Source: DATCYX01 sp963714425
GTDB taxonomy: Bacteria; Chloroflexota; Anaerolineae; Anaerolineales; UBA4823
Direction: 5' to 3'
Length of the DNA stretch: 64,000 nucleotides
Assembly (NCBI GenBank): GCA_963714425.1
Contig: CAVQOI010000015.1
Coordinates: 1-64,000, forward strand
Below are positions 7,932 to 17,400 of this stretch, in pieces. The notes under the pieces were generated by a model. The model saw nothing but the letters and a program-made list of their open reading frames with translations, ran no database searches and was not told the origin of the DNA. Made by a program: the position numbers and the translations under genes. The stretch's first letter is position 1, and every line of letters begins with the position of its first letter.

Positions 7932-9194
7932 ATGTCCTTATCAGAGAGCATCAAGGAAAAGGCTCGTGAGCTGGGGTTCCAGCTTGCCGGCATTACTACC
8001 CCCGATCCGCCGCCGCACTATAGCGTGTTCGAGCGCTGGCTGAGGGCTGGGCTTCACGGCGAGATGGACTATCTGGCGAGCGAGCACCTCCGCCAGCGCC
8101 GGCAGGACCCGCGCCTCATCCTACCCGGGTGCAGGTCGATCCTGGTCCTGGGCGTGCGCTATCCGGTCCCGTCTGCTACCCCCATCCAAAGTGGCGAAAT
8201 TGGGGGAATTGGAAGCGAAGCTGCCCGTTCCCACCAGGAAAACTATTTCTCCCTCCCCCTTAAGGGGGAGGGAGGAAGCTCTGCCGACCGTAGGGAAGGC
8301 AGAGCTGGGGGTGGGGGTGGTCGATCCCCCTCGGGGAGGGTGGCCTCCTATGCCTGGGGCGACGACTACCACGACGTCCTGGCAGAGCGCCTGCGCCTCA
8401 TCGTCGCCTTCATCGAGACCCAAATAGGCTATCCCGTTCCTAACCGCTGGTACACCGACACAGGCCCCATCCTGGAGCGCGATCTGGCGCAGCGCGCCGG
8501 TCTGGGCTGGATTGGTAAAAACACCTGCCTGATCCACCCACAGTTGGGCTCGTATTTCTTGCTGGCTGAGGTGCTTTTAGGGATCGACCTGGACGCCGAT
8601 CCGCCCTTCCTGCCGGATCGCTGCGGTTCGTGCACCCGCTGTATCGACGCCTGCCCGACCGGCTGCATCTTACCCGATCGCACAATCAACTCCACCCGCT
8701 GTATCTCGTACCTGACCATTGAGCTGAAGGGCGCCATCCCAATCGACCTGCGACCACAGATGGGAGATTGGGTCTTTGGATGTGATGTCTGCCAGCAAGT
8801 GTGCCCGTGGAACCAGCGCTTCGCAAGCGCAGAGAGCGATCCAGCATTTGCCCCGCGTCCTGCGCTGCCTGCACCCGATCTCCCTCAGGAGCTGGCCCTC
8901 TCCCCGCAAGACTTCAACCGCAAATTCAAAGGCAGCCCGGTGAAGCGTTCCAAGCGGCGTGGCTACCTGCGCAACGTAGCTATCGCCCTGGGCAATTCGG
9001 GCGATCCGGCTGCTGTTCCTGCCCTAACGCACGCGTTGAAACAGGACCCTGAGCCCCTGGTGCGATCACACGCTGCCTGGGCGCTGGGGCAGATCGGAGG
9101 CGACTCAGCCAGGAAGGCGCTGAAAGAGGCGCTTCATGCTGAGCAAGAGGTGGCAGTGCTTTTGGAGGTCCGTGCCGCCTTGGGAGTCGGATGA
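7932..9194 (+). CDS. queG: Epoxyqueuosine reductase QueG with in-frame repeat insert
   Basis: 420 residues. QueG reduces epoxyqueuosine to queuosine in the wobble base of tRNA, using cobalamin and two [4Fe-4S] clusters in the cytosol. Cluster cysteines are C231, C234, C237, C241 (CGSCTRCIDACP) and the set C257, C284, C287, C291 (CDVCQQVCPW). The substrate region DTGPILERDLAQRAGLGWIG is intact. The C-terminal ~65 residues are HEAT repeats, a normal QueG feature. Residues ~95-133 are an extra Gly/Arg-rich stretch between YPVPSATP and GRVASYAWGDDYHDV; it is encoded by a palindromic repeat (8249-8274 and flanks) that kept the frame. Start ATG 7932 gives the canonical N-terminus; the frame is open further upstream but without homology. 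Confidence 0.95.
   Translation: MSLSESIKEKARELGFQLAGITTPDPPPHYSVFERWLRAGLHGEMDYLASEHLRQRRQDPRLILPGCRSILVLGVRYPVPSATPIQSGEIGGIGSEAARSHQENYFSLPLKGEGGSSADRREGRAGGGGGRSPSGRVASYAWGDDYHDVLAERLRLIVAFIETQIGYPVPNRWYTDTGPILERDLAQRAGLGWIGKNTCLIHPQLGSYFLLAEVLLGIDLDADPPFLPDRCGSCTRCIDACPTGCILPDRTINSTRCISYLTIELKGAIPIDLRPQMGDWVFGCDVCQQVCPWNQRFASAESDPAFAPRPALPAPDLPQELALSPQDFNRKFKGSPVKRSKRRGYLRNVAIALGNSGDPAAVPALTHALKQDPEPLVRSHAAWALGQIGGDSARKALKEALHAEQEVAVLLEVRAALGVG
8249..8274. repeat. 26-bp perfect palindrome inside queG
   Basis: CTCCCTCCCCCT is followed by TA and AGGGGGAGGGAG with no mismatch. Next to it, AGCTCTGCC and GGCAGAGCT (within 8277-8314) form a second inverted pair. The block encodes FSLPLKGEGG and is absent from ordinary QueG, so it is a probable inserted element. 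Confidence 0.8.
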
Positions 9195-9326
9195 CCTGTG
9201 CATCGGTTGAGGGGTTGCTTCAAGCCACTGGTTCGCGCAGGTGTCATTGCGAAGGTGGCGTAGCCGCCTGAACCAATCTCGAGCCAGGTTGATCAGGAGC
9301 ACCTCTGGCCTCTGGCGGTTATGCGC
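9195..9326. repeat. Spacer with a degenerate ATTGCGA/CAATCTCG repeat
   Basis: The stretch GTCATTGCGAAGGTGGCGTAGCCGCCT followed by ACCAATCTCGA at ~9242-9285 has complementary ends and an inner AGGTGGC/GCCGCCT stem. A related copy begins GTCATCGCGAGCG at 20,395. Such repeats occur between genes in many bacteria; no gene is seen here. Confidence 0.45.
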
Positions 9327-9332
9327 TATAAT
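9327..9332 (+). promoter_or_regulatory. -10 box TATAAT of the CapA-like gene
   Basis: TATAAT preceded by TGCGC (TGn-like extended -10). The ATG at 9342 is nine bases downstream, giving a very short leader. A start at 9321 would lie upstream of the predicted transcript and can be excluded on this basis. No good -35 box was found. Confidence 0.5.
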
Positions 9333-9341
9333 CTCAAGGGC

Positions 9342-10566
9342 ATGCCAGTGGCTCAAACTTGCGAAATTCTAAGATCGCTTCGCCCTAAGATGCTGCGCCA
9401 ACGTCTTCTCCCTCTAGTCATCACTGCGCTGCTGGCTGCCTGCCAGAGCGCAAGCCAACCGCTAACCATCACTCCCGCCTCTTCACCTTCACCCACAAAC
9501 CTGGTAGCTTCTCCCACTCTGACTGCTACGCCAACAAAAACCCCTATTCCCTCCCTCACGCCTCCAGACTCAACTCCAACCCGTCACACTCCAGCCGAGT
9601 CCACCTCCACCCCTCACCCCTCGGATACTCCCACCCCACAAGTGACCACCCTGCTCTTCACCGGGGTGATCGTCCCAGCGCGCTGCGTGCAGGCCGCCAT
9701 CGATGCTTCTGGGAACCCCGATTATCCCTACGAAGAAGTGAGCGTGCTTATCGCCGAGGCCGATCTGGCAGTGGGGACCCTGAATGCCACCATCAGCGAC
9801 TACCCCCCGCGCACCGGCTGCGTGCCCACCTATGTGCTCGTTGGGGGTTCTGAAAACGCGGACGCCCTGGCGCGTGCCGGTTTTGATGTGATGAGCGTGG
9901 CAACCAACCACATCAAGAACTGCGGCTTATCCAACTGTGGGAACCGCGCCTTCTTCGACACGCTTGACAACCTGCGCCGGGTGGATATCCTGCCGGTAGG
10001 TGCAGGCGCGGATCACGACCAGGCCATGCAGCCAGTGGTCGTCACCATCAATGGTGTGCGCTTTGGTTTCGTCTCCCTGGGGCAGATTGAGCCCATGGCT
10101 TTCGCCCGCCCGGACCGTCCGGGCATCGCTGTGCTTAACGAGGAGAACATTCGCTTGGCTATCGCCCTCGCCCGCCAGGTTGCCGATGTGGTGGTTGCCT
10201 TGCCCCACTGGGGTCCGGAGGAGGTCTCCACGCCAAACTGGTCGCAGCGCGGTCTGGCGGTTGAGCTAGTGAGGGCTGGCGCCGACCTGGTGGTTGGCAA
10301 CCACACCCATGTCGTCCAGGGGTTACAGCAGATCGATGGCGTGCAGGTGTTCTACGGTCTGGGGAATTTTGTCTTCGACCAGGGGCCGTCTACCCAACAA
10401 GCAGGGCGTGATCCTGCAGGTGCGTTTCGAGGGCAGGCATTATGCCGGATACGAGCTTATCCCCACCCACGTGGACCGGGACGGGCGCGTGCACCTCGCT
10501 GGTCCTGAAGAGGCTTTTGAGATACTGGAGCGCATCCGCTCAGCCAGCGAAGCCCTGGAGCGTTGA
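9342..10566 (+). CDS. CapA-like metallophosphatase-fold lipoprotein, frameshifted
   Basis: PGA_cap family protein (poly-gamma-glutamate synthesis CapA-like fold). A signal sequence with lipobox ALLAAC follows ATG 9390; the ATG at 9342 is favoured by the promoter position. A Thr/Pro linker precedes the catalytic-like fold: NHIKNCG, VALPHWGPE, LVVGNHTHVVQG and FYGLGNFVFDQ, which are the metal-site motifs of the family. The frame shifts near 10,395: the first frame ends in an unrelated basic tail at 10,508, while the expected end (QGVILQVRFEGRHYAGYELIP) continues in the +1 frame to 10,566. Whether this is decay or an assembly indel cannot be told. It probably acts outside the membrane; the substrate is unknown. 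Confidence 0.85.
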
Positions 10567-10630
10567 TTGGTTGCCACATACATACGTTCAAACATCCAAA
10601 CGTGTAAACGTTTCAACGATCATTTTCCAT

Positions 10631-10636
10631 TATAAT
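10631..10636 (+). promoter_or_regulatory. -10 box TATAAT six bases before the LysM gene ATG
   Basis: TATAAT-GACCCC-ATG. The transcript would start at or next to the A of ATG, so the mRNA is likely leaderless. The same spacing occurs at holB and tsaE. Confidence 0.6.
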
Positions 10637-10642
10637 GACCCC

Positions 10643-11437
10643 ATGATCCGTGTCCGATGGCTGGCATTCCTGTGCTGCCTAACTCTGCTGGTAGCGCTCG
10701 CCGGGCTTGGCCTCCCCGCTCTGGCGGCGCCACTGCCCCAGCTTACCCCTTTCCCGACACCCACCCCGGGTCCAGACGGGCGTATCCTCTACACTGTCCA
10801 GGAAGGCGATACCTTGCTGCGCATCTCGCTCATCTCCGGTGTCAACGTGGATGAGATCCGCGGTCTGAACAATCTGGTCGGTGATAACATCGTCGTTGGG
10901 CAGCAGTTGCTTCTGGGCCTGGGCGGACCTTCGCAGGTCACCCCTACTGCCGGGCCGAGCCCTTCACCCACCCCGCTGTTGCCAACGCCCTCCCCGCAGC
11001 CCGGTCTGGGAAACCTGTGCATCATCCTTTACGACGACGTGAACGGCAACTCGATCCGCCAGGAGGAGGAGCTTTCCATCCCAGGGGGAGCTATAAGTGT
11101 GAACAACCGCTCAGGCAGTGTGGCGCAGACTATTGAGAGCATCCTCAGCGAGGAGCACCAATGCTTCCCAGACTTACCCGAGGGCGAGTTCACCATCTCG
11201 GTTGCCATCCCGGCAGGCTACAACCCCACCACCGTGACCAGCTTCATCTTGCGCCTCAACGCTGGCGACGAGACTTTCCTGGACTTCGGCGCGCAGGCCA
11301 ATACCGAGACTTTAGCCGAGGCGCCTACCCCCACCGGCAGCGGGCGCTCTCCTCTCCTGGGGATCATCGGGGGGCTGTTCTTGCTGGCTGGCGTGGGTCT
11401 GGCTATCTTCGCCAGCCGCCTCATGCGCGGTAGATAA
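10643..11437 (+). CDS. Secreted LysM protein with SdrD/Cna-B-like domain and C-terminal TM
   Basis: 264 residues. ATG 10643 starts a signal peptide (residues ~1-32). A LysM domain at ~50-95 (YTVQEGDTLLRISLISGVNVDEI, then NIVVGQQLLL) should bind glycan such as peptidoglycan or a cell-surface polymer. After a Pro-rich linker, residues ~125-220 form a Cna-B/SdrD-like beta-sandwich with the calcium-type loop DDVNGNSIRQEEE. A hydrophobic helix near 240-260 (GIIGGLFLLAGVGLAIFA) anchors the protein, ending RLMRGR on the inside. It fits a cell-surface stalk or scaffold. The frame is open upstream to 10442 but that part overlaps the CapA gene and lacks features. Confidence 0.9.
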   Translation: MIRVRWLAFLCCLTLLVALAGLGLPALAAPLPQLTPFPTPTPGPDGRILYTVQEGDTLLRISLISGVNVDEIRGLNNLVGDNIVVGQQLLLGLGGPSQVTPTAGPSPSPTPLLPTPSPQPGLGNLCIILYDDVNGNSIRQEEELSIPGGAISVNNRSGSVAQTIESILSEEHQCFPDLPEGEFTISVAIPAGYNPTTVTSFILRLNAGDETFLDFGAQANTETLAEAPTPTGSGRSPLLGIIGGLFLLAGVGLAIFASRLMRGR

Positions 11438-11470
11438 CGTATTAATCACTCCCCCTCAAATCCTTTGTAT

Positions 11471-12553
11471 TTATTTAAAAGTTTCGCCATCGATTATGCG
11501 CTTGTAGGTACTTAATAAGCCCTCACCAAAGGCTCCCAGCGACCAGCTTACTGCCCTCTGTTTGCCTGCCTGGCTCAACTTCTCGGCGATTTCCTCCTCC
11601 ACCAGGACTGTGATCAGTGCAGCCCCCAGCAGGCGGCTATCCCCTCGGACGAGGTATGCCGCCGGACCGGCTATTGCGTCGCTGCGCTTGCTCTCGATTG
11701 CGACTGCTGGCGTGCCGCTGGCAAGCGCCATGCGCACGGGCCCTCCCCAGACTGGTTCTGATGCTGGATGAAAGAGAGCCGTGCTGCGCCGGTAAGTCTC
11801 CGCAATTTCCGCGGGGGAGAGCGCTGGGAGCGATCGCACGCTATCACCCAGCTGATATGAAGCCGCCATCGCTGAGAGCTGCTCCCGCTCTATAGGGTTA
11901 AATCCCAAGGCTACCAGCGGATAGGCATCGCCCAGCGAGCCAGCCGCCCAGCTCCAGGCGCTCAGCAGCAGGCGCAGACTCTCTGACCCTGCCGGGCCAT
12001 GGTATAGCACGAACGTCTCTGGGAGTTCGAGCGTTTGCTGGTTCGGGATCGCATCTTGAATGCCCGGGTAAACAGCTGGGGGCAGGCGGAAAACTGCACC
12101 GTCGATATCTGGTGAGGGGAGATCCTCCGGCCAGAGCAGTCCAGCCAGTCGGCTCATACCGCCCTGAGAAGCAGCGTTGCGCAGACGCTCGCTTATTTTG
12201 CGTGATCTGGGGGCTTCATCAAATACGCAGGGGCTGACCACATTTCGGCTTGGTCCAAACAGCGGCGGGTTGGGTGTGGTCAGGTGCAGTAGGTCTGCCC
12301 CCAGTCGCTGGCGCAGGCTGGGTAATGTGCGCTGCTCCCATGCCAGGCGGGCGCGGGGGGTGCCATCCGTAACCACAGTCTGCTGGGCGACGTCCTGCGG
12401 TAACCAGGAGGGCGGCTCACCAGGCAACGCCAGGGTTGCATGCACCGCCGCCGGACGCCTCGCCAGGATGCCCAGCAGGTGCAGCGCTTCCGGGCTGTTG
12501 GGCTGGTACACCAGCGGCCAGCCGTCAAACAGGACCATCATGGTTTCTACCAT
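11471..12553 (-). CDS. Glycosyltransferase family 4-like protein
   Basis: 360 residues with a GT-B architecture: N-terminal Rossmann-like half (FDGWPLVYQPNSPEALHLL), then a C-terminal half with LPETFVLYHGPAG, SLPALSPAEIAETYRRSTALFHPASEP, and a variant of the E-x7-E motif region (PVWGGPVRMALASGTPAVAIESK). Such enzymes transfer sugars from nucleotide donors to a growing polymer at the inner face of the membrane. The donor and acceptor are unknown. The N-terminal half is more diverged than usual. Start ATG 12553 is uncertain; ATGs at 12541 and 12538 are alternatives. Confidence 0.75.
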   Translation of the reverse strand: MVETMMVLFDGWPLVYQPNSPEALHLLGILARRPAAVHATLALPGEPPSWLPQDVAQQTVVTDGTPRARLAWEQRTLPSLRQRLGADLLHLTTPNPPLFGPSRNVVSPCVFDEAPRSRKISERLRNAASQGGMSRLAGLLWPEDLPSPDIDGAVFRLPPAVYPGIQDAIPNQQTLELPETFVLYHGPAGSESLRLLLSAWSWAAGSLGDAYPLVALGFNPIEREQLSAMAASYQLGDSVRSLPALSPAEIAETYRRSTALFHPASEPVWGGPVRMALASGTPAVAIESKRSDAIAGPAAYLVRGDSRLLGAALITVLVEEEIAEKLSQAGKQRAVSWSLGAFGEGLLSTYKRIIDGETFK

Positions 12554-12671
12554 CCCATTCGAATGTCACCGAGATGCCTTCCAATTAAATCCCCACCGGA
12601 ATTTCGCTTCTCGGATATCGAATCTCGATTCTCGAAGATTCCTTTCTTCACTTCTTTCTCCGCACCCCTCA
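12554..12671. repeat. Pyrimidine-rich satellite-like spacer
   Basis: C/T-rich words such as TTCACTTCTT and CACTATTCACTCTTCACTAT surround the 3' end of the thioesterase gene; the same word family fills 13,089-13,180 on its other side. It is low-complexity and has no coding signal. Confidence 0.5.
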
Positions 12672-13088
12672 CTATTCACTCTTCACTATCCCCTGCTTCC
12701 TCTCCACCCGGCGCAGAAAGCGCGCCTCATCGATGATCACGCGCAGGTGGCGACCCTCACCGACCTTTTCGATTTCATCCCACGCCTGAACTGAGAGGCT
12801 GACCTTTACACCATCCACCTCCAGGACTTCGGCGCGCACGCGTACGCGCTGGCCGATAGGGGTGGGGGCCAGGTGGCGCACGTCCAGGTGTGCCCCCACG
12901 CTGGAGGTGCCTTCAGGCAGGCGCTCGCCCAACAAGGCGCGGGCGACAGTTTCCATGTAAGCCACCATCCAGGGGGTCGCCAGCACCCGCAGCGATCCGC
13001 TGCCCACATGCGAGGCGGAATGATCCTCTCTTACTTCAAAAGTCTCTTCGCGAGACATGCCTGGGCGGATAATGGGGCTTGCTTCCAT
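12672..13088 (-). CDS. Hotdog-fold thioesterase (FlK-like)
   Basis: 138 residues from ATG 13088. It fits the fluoroacetyl-CoA-thioesterase-like hotdog family: the N-terminal SHVGSGSLRVLATPWMVAYMETVARALL helix with the catalytic-region Thr and Glu, then GTSSVGAHLDVRHLAPTPIGQRVRVRAEV and the C-terminal strand GRHLRVIIDEARF. Members hydrolyse small acyl-CoA thioesters, but the natural substrate in this genome is unknown. The gene stands between two glycosyltransferase genes on the same strand, separated from each by a low-complexity C/T-rich spacer, so it is probably not functionally linked to them. Confidence 0.85.
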   Translation of the reverse strand: MEASPIIRPGMSREETFEVREDHSASHVGSGSLRVLATPWMVAYMETVARALLGERLPEGTSSVGAHLDVRHLAPTPIGQRVRVRAEVLEVDGVKVSLSVQAWDEIEKVGEGRHLRVIIDEARFLRRVERKQGIVKSE

Positions 13089-13183
13089 ATTTCTCTCCTC
13101 ACTTCTCACTTCTCATTACTCACTTTTCACCATTCACTCTTCACTATTCACTACTCTCCATTCATTACTCTCCCCCCTCTCTT
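13089..13183. repeat. Pyrimidine-rich low-complexity repeat
   Basis: Tandem-like degenerate units of the type CACTCTTCACTATT, with CACTTCTCAC and CATTCACTC variants. It lies immediately upstream of the thioesterase start, so its purine-rich complement would form the 5' leader of that mRNA. Confidence 0.6.
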
Positions 13184-14209
13184 TTACGCCACCCCCCACC
13201 AGTCCACCCCTTCCCGATAACCAAATGCTTCCAGTCGGGTGCGGATAAGAGCCCGGGCGCCACGCGCCCCCACGGCCGCCAGGATCACCGGATTGTGATA
13301 GCGCCCCCACACGCCAGGTAGACCCTCGGGAGGCAGGATGGGCTGCCCGCCTCGCTCCCGCCCGATCTTGCGCGGGTCGATGTCGATGAACGCCACCAGG
13401 GGCACCTCCAGGCGCACCAAGTGCTTGCTCAGGCGTCGCCCGATCATTCCAGCGCCCCACACGATCACCGCATCCCGTCCGGCAAGCGGGCCCTCCGGCA
13501 GGTAGCGCGCCTTTGCGCGTAGGAAGTTCTCCAGCGAATAGCGCCCGTCGCGCCGCGTCAGGCGTTCCGGACCCTCGCGCCAGTCCAGCAGCACCTCGGG
13601 CAGCTTGGCGAAGCGTGCCTGCTTAAGGTACATGCGCAGCCACAAGTCGTAGTCCTCCGCCCAGCCGTGCTCCTGATAGCCACCGAGGCGCTCCAGCCAT
13701 TCGCGGCGCAGCATCACGCTGGGGTGTGCCAGCGGGCTTTCGACAAACATCTCGCGGCGTATGTCCTCGTCGCTGAGCAAGGCGTTCTGCCAATCGATGT
13801 AGATCTTGAAGCCCTGGCGCACGTGCTCGGCCGGGAAGGCGCGTACCTGGCATCCCAACACGGCGATCTCCGGGTGCGCCTGCATGTAGGAGAGCTGCTT
13901 CTCCAGCCGATTCGGGTGGGCGCGGTCGTCAGCGTCCATGCGGGCGATCAGCTCCCCCCGGCAGTCATTAAGACCGGCATTAAGCGCAGCCACGATGCCG
14001 CCATGCGGAATTGAGATAACCCGCACACGTGCATCCTCAGCAGCACGGCTTTGCAGCCTCTCCAGCGTGCCATCTGTCGAGCCGTCGTCCACTGCCACCA
14101 GATCGTAGTCCGGGTAGCTTTGCTCGCTCAGGCTGTCCAGGGCTTCGTCGAGCGTCTCGCTGGCATTGTAACAGGGCATCAGAATGGAAATCTGGGGGAT
14201 AGGGACCAT
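13184..14209 (-). CDS. Family 2 glycosyltransferase with C-terminal nucleotide-fold domain
   Basis: 341 residues from ATG 14209 (the frame is open further upstream to 14251). Residues ~5-110 are the GT-A fold: SILMPCYNASETLDEALDSL, VAVDDGSTDGT, GGIVAALNAGL and the metal-binding IARMDADD. EHGWAEDYDLWLRM is the usual ED/acceptor-side motif. Residues ~245-341 form an extra domain beginning AGRDAVIVWGAGMIGRRLSKHL and VPLVAFIDIDPRKIGRE, a Rossmann-like unit resembling the PglD/CoA-binding-type sugar-nucleotide sensor domains. The fusion suggests regulation or a second enzymatic step. The sugar donor is unknown. Confidence 0.85.
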   Translation of the reverse strand: MVPIPQISILMPCYNASETLDEALDSLSEQSYPDYDLVAVDDGSTDGTLERLQSRAAEDARVRVISIPHGGIVAALNAGLNDCRGELIARMDADDRAHPNRLEKQLSYMQAHPEIAVLGCQVRAFPAEHVRQGFKIYIDWQNALLSDEDIRREMFVESPLAHPSVMLRREWLERLGGYQEHGWAEDYDLWLRMYLKQARFAKLPEVLLDWREGPERLTRRDGRYSLENFLRAKARYLPEGPLAGRDAVIVWGAGMIGRRLSKHLVRLEVPLVAFIDIDPRKIGRERGGQPILPPEGLPGVWGRYHNPVILAAVGARGARALIRTRLEAFGYREGVDWWGVA

Positions 14210-14370
14210 CCCCCAGATTGTACCTAAAATCGATGTGATGCGCAAAAGCAACCCTTCCCCATCCCTTCAATTCCTGCATCCCTATCTCTGGCAGGTTCAC
14301 CACCTTTGGCGGTTCGCAGGTGCTGCGCGATGTTCGGGAGGCGCACGCTAATAGAAGGGGAGGAGTAACT

Positions 14371-14423
14371 CCGAAAAATGGGCGTTCGCAGGGGAGAAGC
14401 CCCTGCGAACGCCCATTTTTCGG
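14371..14423 (-). terminator. Strong hairpin with 24-bp perfect arms
   Basis: Arm 14371-14394 pairs perfectly with 14400-14423 around loop AGAAG. Both arms carry a run of five A or T next to the GC stem (CCCATTTTTCGG on either strand). It lies just past the stop codon of the 5'-nucleotidase gene on the minus strand and is a likely terminator for it; the symmetry would let it work in both directions. Confidence 0.75.
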
Positions 14424-14430
14424 AACCATT

Positions 14431-14456
14431 CCCCCCTTCCCTGGAGGGAAGGGGGG
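14431..14456. repeat. C/G-rich palindrome CCCCCCTTCCCT / AGGGAAGGGGGG
   Basis: Twelve-base arms with a GG centre, followed by GGGGGGATGGGTG at ~14464-14476. This 13-mer recurs at 44,281-44,293 inside the glycosyltransferase-coding copy, linking the two as one family. Confidence 0.7.
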
Positions 14457-14496
14457 ATCAAGGGGGGATGGGTGAGTAGTTACGTCCCCTCAGGTT

Positions 14497-17400
14497 CTAG
14501 GGTCCGAACACCAACCGTCCTTCGATCTGCGGATTGATGGGGGCCGACTGTGCAGATACATAATCGATCACGGTATCGCGTACGTAATACTGTGTGTCGT
14601 ATACGATCTGGGACAGCGGCCAGAGGGTTACTCCGGCATCGTTGAAGTTGCACGATCCGGCAGCCAGGTAATTCACCGTTGAGACGTTGTAGTAGGTAGT
14701 CGCATCCGAGAAATCAACTGGAGTGCCACCGATCATCAGGGAGACCACATTGTTCCCATCCGGCGGTGTGCCTGCACCTGGATCGCTGTAGGTGATCACG
14801 TTGCCGGCGTCGGTGTCCAGCATGCAGGTCGTGTAATACGAATAGCCACCGTAGCCTGGCACGTACTTGTAGTTCCAGTAGTTGCGGTAGCCGCGCTCCA
14901 GAATGTTCTTGATCTGCGGCCCGCTCATCGAGAGCACTACCATCGAGTTCTCGTAAGGCATCAGGGTGAACATGTCACCTTTGGTCAGGGTGACCGGAGT
15001 CGATGGCGTAGCGCCATCGGCGACGCGCCGGTTGGTCATGGCGCCAGAGAGGTGCACGTCAACGGTGATGCCGGCCTGCTCGAGGGCGAAGACTGCCGCG
15101 TCGGCTTGCATGTTGGCAGCGTTGGTCTCCTGTGTGAAGGCAGCCAGTGCATCCAGCGGCGCCAGCGTCTGGCCGATCACGGTAGCGTTGTATGTATCGA
15201 TCTCCGCCAGGTACGGCGCCAGGTAGGCTGTGAGCGCCGGATCGGGAGCAGCTGCTTCTCCGGCAGGGATTAAGTAGCCTTCACGCAAGACGATCTCGTC
15301 GCCGATGAAGCCGACATTGACCTGGCCCAAATTGAGGGCATAGCGCTCAGCCTGGGCTATCAGGGTGCCATCGGGGTTAGTAGGTGAAGAGACCATTACG
15401 GATGGGTCGAGCCTGGTGTGGGAGTGCCCGCCGATGATCACGTCGATCCCAGCGACACCCTCTGCCAGCAGCCTGTCGCTGTCGATTTCGTCACCATAGG
15501 GTGCGTAGCCCATGTGTGTCAAACCGACCAGCAGGTCCGGGTCCTCAGCAGCGAGGATGGTAGGCACAGCTGCAAAACCTGTATCCAGCCCGGAGTAGAA
15601 AGTCAGCCCCGGGATGTTGGTGGGCAGCTCGTAGCGATAGACGCGCGGGTTGGTGAGGCCGAAGATGGTCACCTTCTTGCCGTTGACGTTCAGGTTGATG
15701 TAATCATCGACATCAGTGTTGATGAACCCGTACGCGCCGTCATCGTCCATGTTGATCGTTCCCAGGATGGGGAAATCCAACTGCCCCATCATGTTGGCGA
15801 AGGTCGCCGCTCCGAAGTTGAACTCGTGGTTGCCAAGGGTGATGGCGTCGTAGCCCATCAAGTTCATTCCACCGGCGATCGGGTTATCCGGGCGATCCTT
15901 GAAGAAATAGGCGAAAGAGTTACCCTGGAAGGTATCTCCTGCGTCTAGGAGCAAGGCATCCGGGTTGTGGGCGCGCTCCGCGGTGACCAGCGCAGCTAGC
16001 CGGGCGAAACCGTTGGCGCGGCTGGAGTAGGTGCCCGCCGGCCAGTAGCCGTGCGAGTCGTTGGTATGCAGCATGGTGACCACATCGTCCAGACGGGTGA
16101 TGCGCGGCGTGGGGATATCCTCGGCGTCGATCACACCCAGCTCCTGGATATATTCGACAAAGCTCTGCTGCATGTCATAGTAAGTGTCCCAGCGGTTGGT
16201 GCCCAGGGCAAACGTCACCCAGCCATCCTGCCCGCCAGCCAGGAAGTTGTTGGTGACCACGCGGTATACTTCATCCCGGTCAAGCGGCGCTCCGCCTACG
16301 GTTACCCCGTAAGCACCCCAAGCAGTCGGGGAGGCAGTGCCGGTGTCGTTGTACCAGTAGTGAGCGACGCCCGACGATTGCAGGATGCCTTTGTAGAGCG
16401 TGGCTGATTGGTCCAGCAGTGCCTGGATCTGCGCACCGGTCAGGTCCATCAGGAACAGCGTGTTGCCGAACGGCAGCACGTCGAAGGTTGCACCCCAGGT
16501 GAGCGTGTAAGGAAGGGTCGCGCCGCCTGGGATGACGATGTCTGCCCGAAGCCCGCCCGGGTTGGTGAAGGCGATATCCACCGAGCCATTTACGACGCCG
16601 TCGTCGTAGCTGTCGGCTTTCCACAACATCGAATCGGTGACGATGTCGCCCATATTGGATTCGTCATTGTAATTGCGAATCAGTGAGACGTTTGTGTATC
16701 CAACCGGCTGGTTGACAATGGGGGCTACGATGTCTGCCCAGAAAGCTACACGATGCACAACGGCTGGATCGGGCAGTGTATCCATCACCTTTTGCGCCTT
16801 CACCATCAGCGCATCGGCAGCTCCTGGATCGATATACTTTCCTTTCATCTGCGATACGAGCAGATAGAAGGCTTTGAGCTTGCCGATCGTAAACTTATAC
16901 ACGCCCTGGTCGAAACGCGCCTGAGCGGCAGTGAGCTGTGCCAACAAAGCGCGACGTGCGCCTTCATTGTAGATCATGCCACCGGCAAAGTAGGTATTTA
17001 CATCGGTGACCAATCCCTGGATAGATACCGTCGGCTGGGTGATCGTCATCAGCTCGTAGCTATTGATCTTGATCTTCTTGAGCTGCTTGTTGACGAGCAG
17101 GTCCAGCTTGCCCAAATAGCGCCCGTAGTATCCAGCGGAGACGATGGCTGTATCGCCCACGTAAACCGGAGCAAAAAGCGCCTGGTGCTGGTGCCCGCCG
17201 ATGAACAGGTCCACCGGTTTACCCGCGTCAATCAATGCCTGGGCTACGGTTTGAAGGCCGTCATAGGGACCACTGTTGAGCGTGCCCATGTGAACGACAA
17301 CAATCATGGCATCCGATTTGGCCATGATTTCGTCATAGTAGTGCAGGATAGTAGCGGTCAGGTCTTTGAATACCAGTCCGGCTGTGGTGCCCAGCAATGT

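Noticed and set aside
15418..15948. 176-codon plus-strand ORF inside the nucleotidase gene
   Set aside because: Antisense shadow of a strongly conserved coding region.
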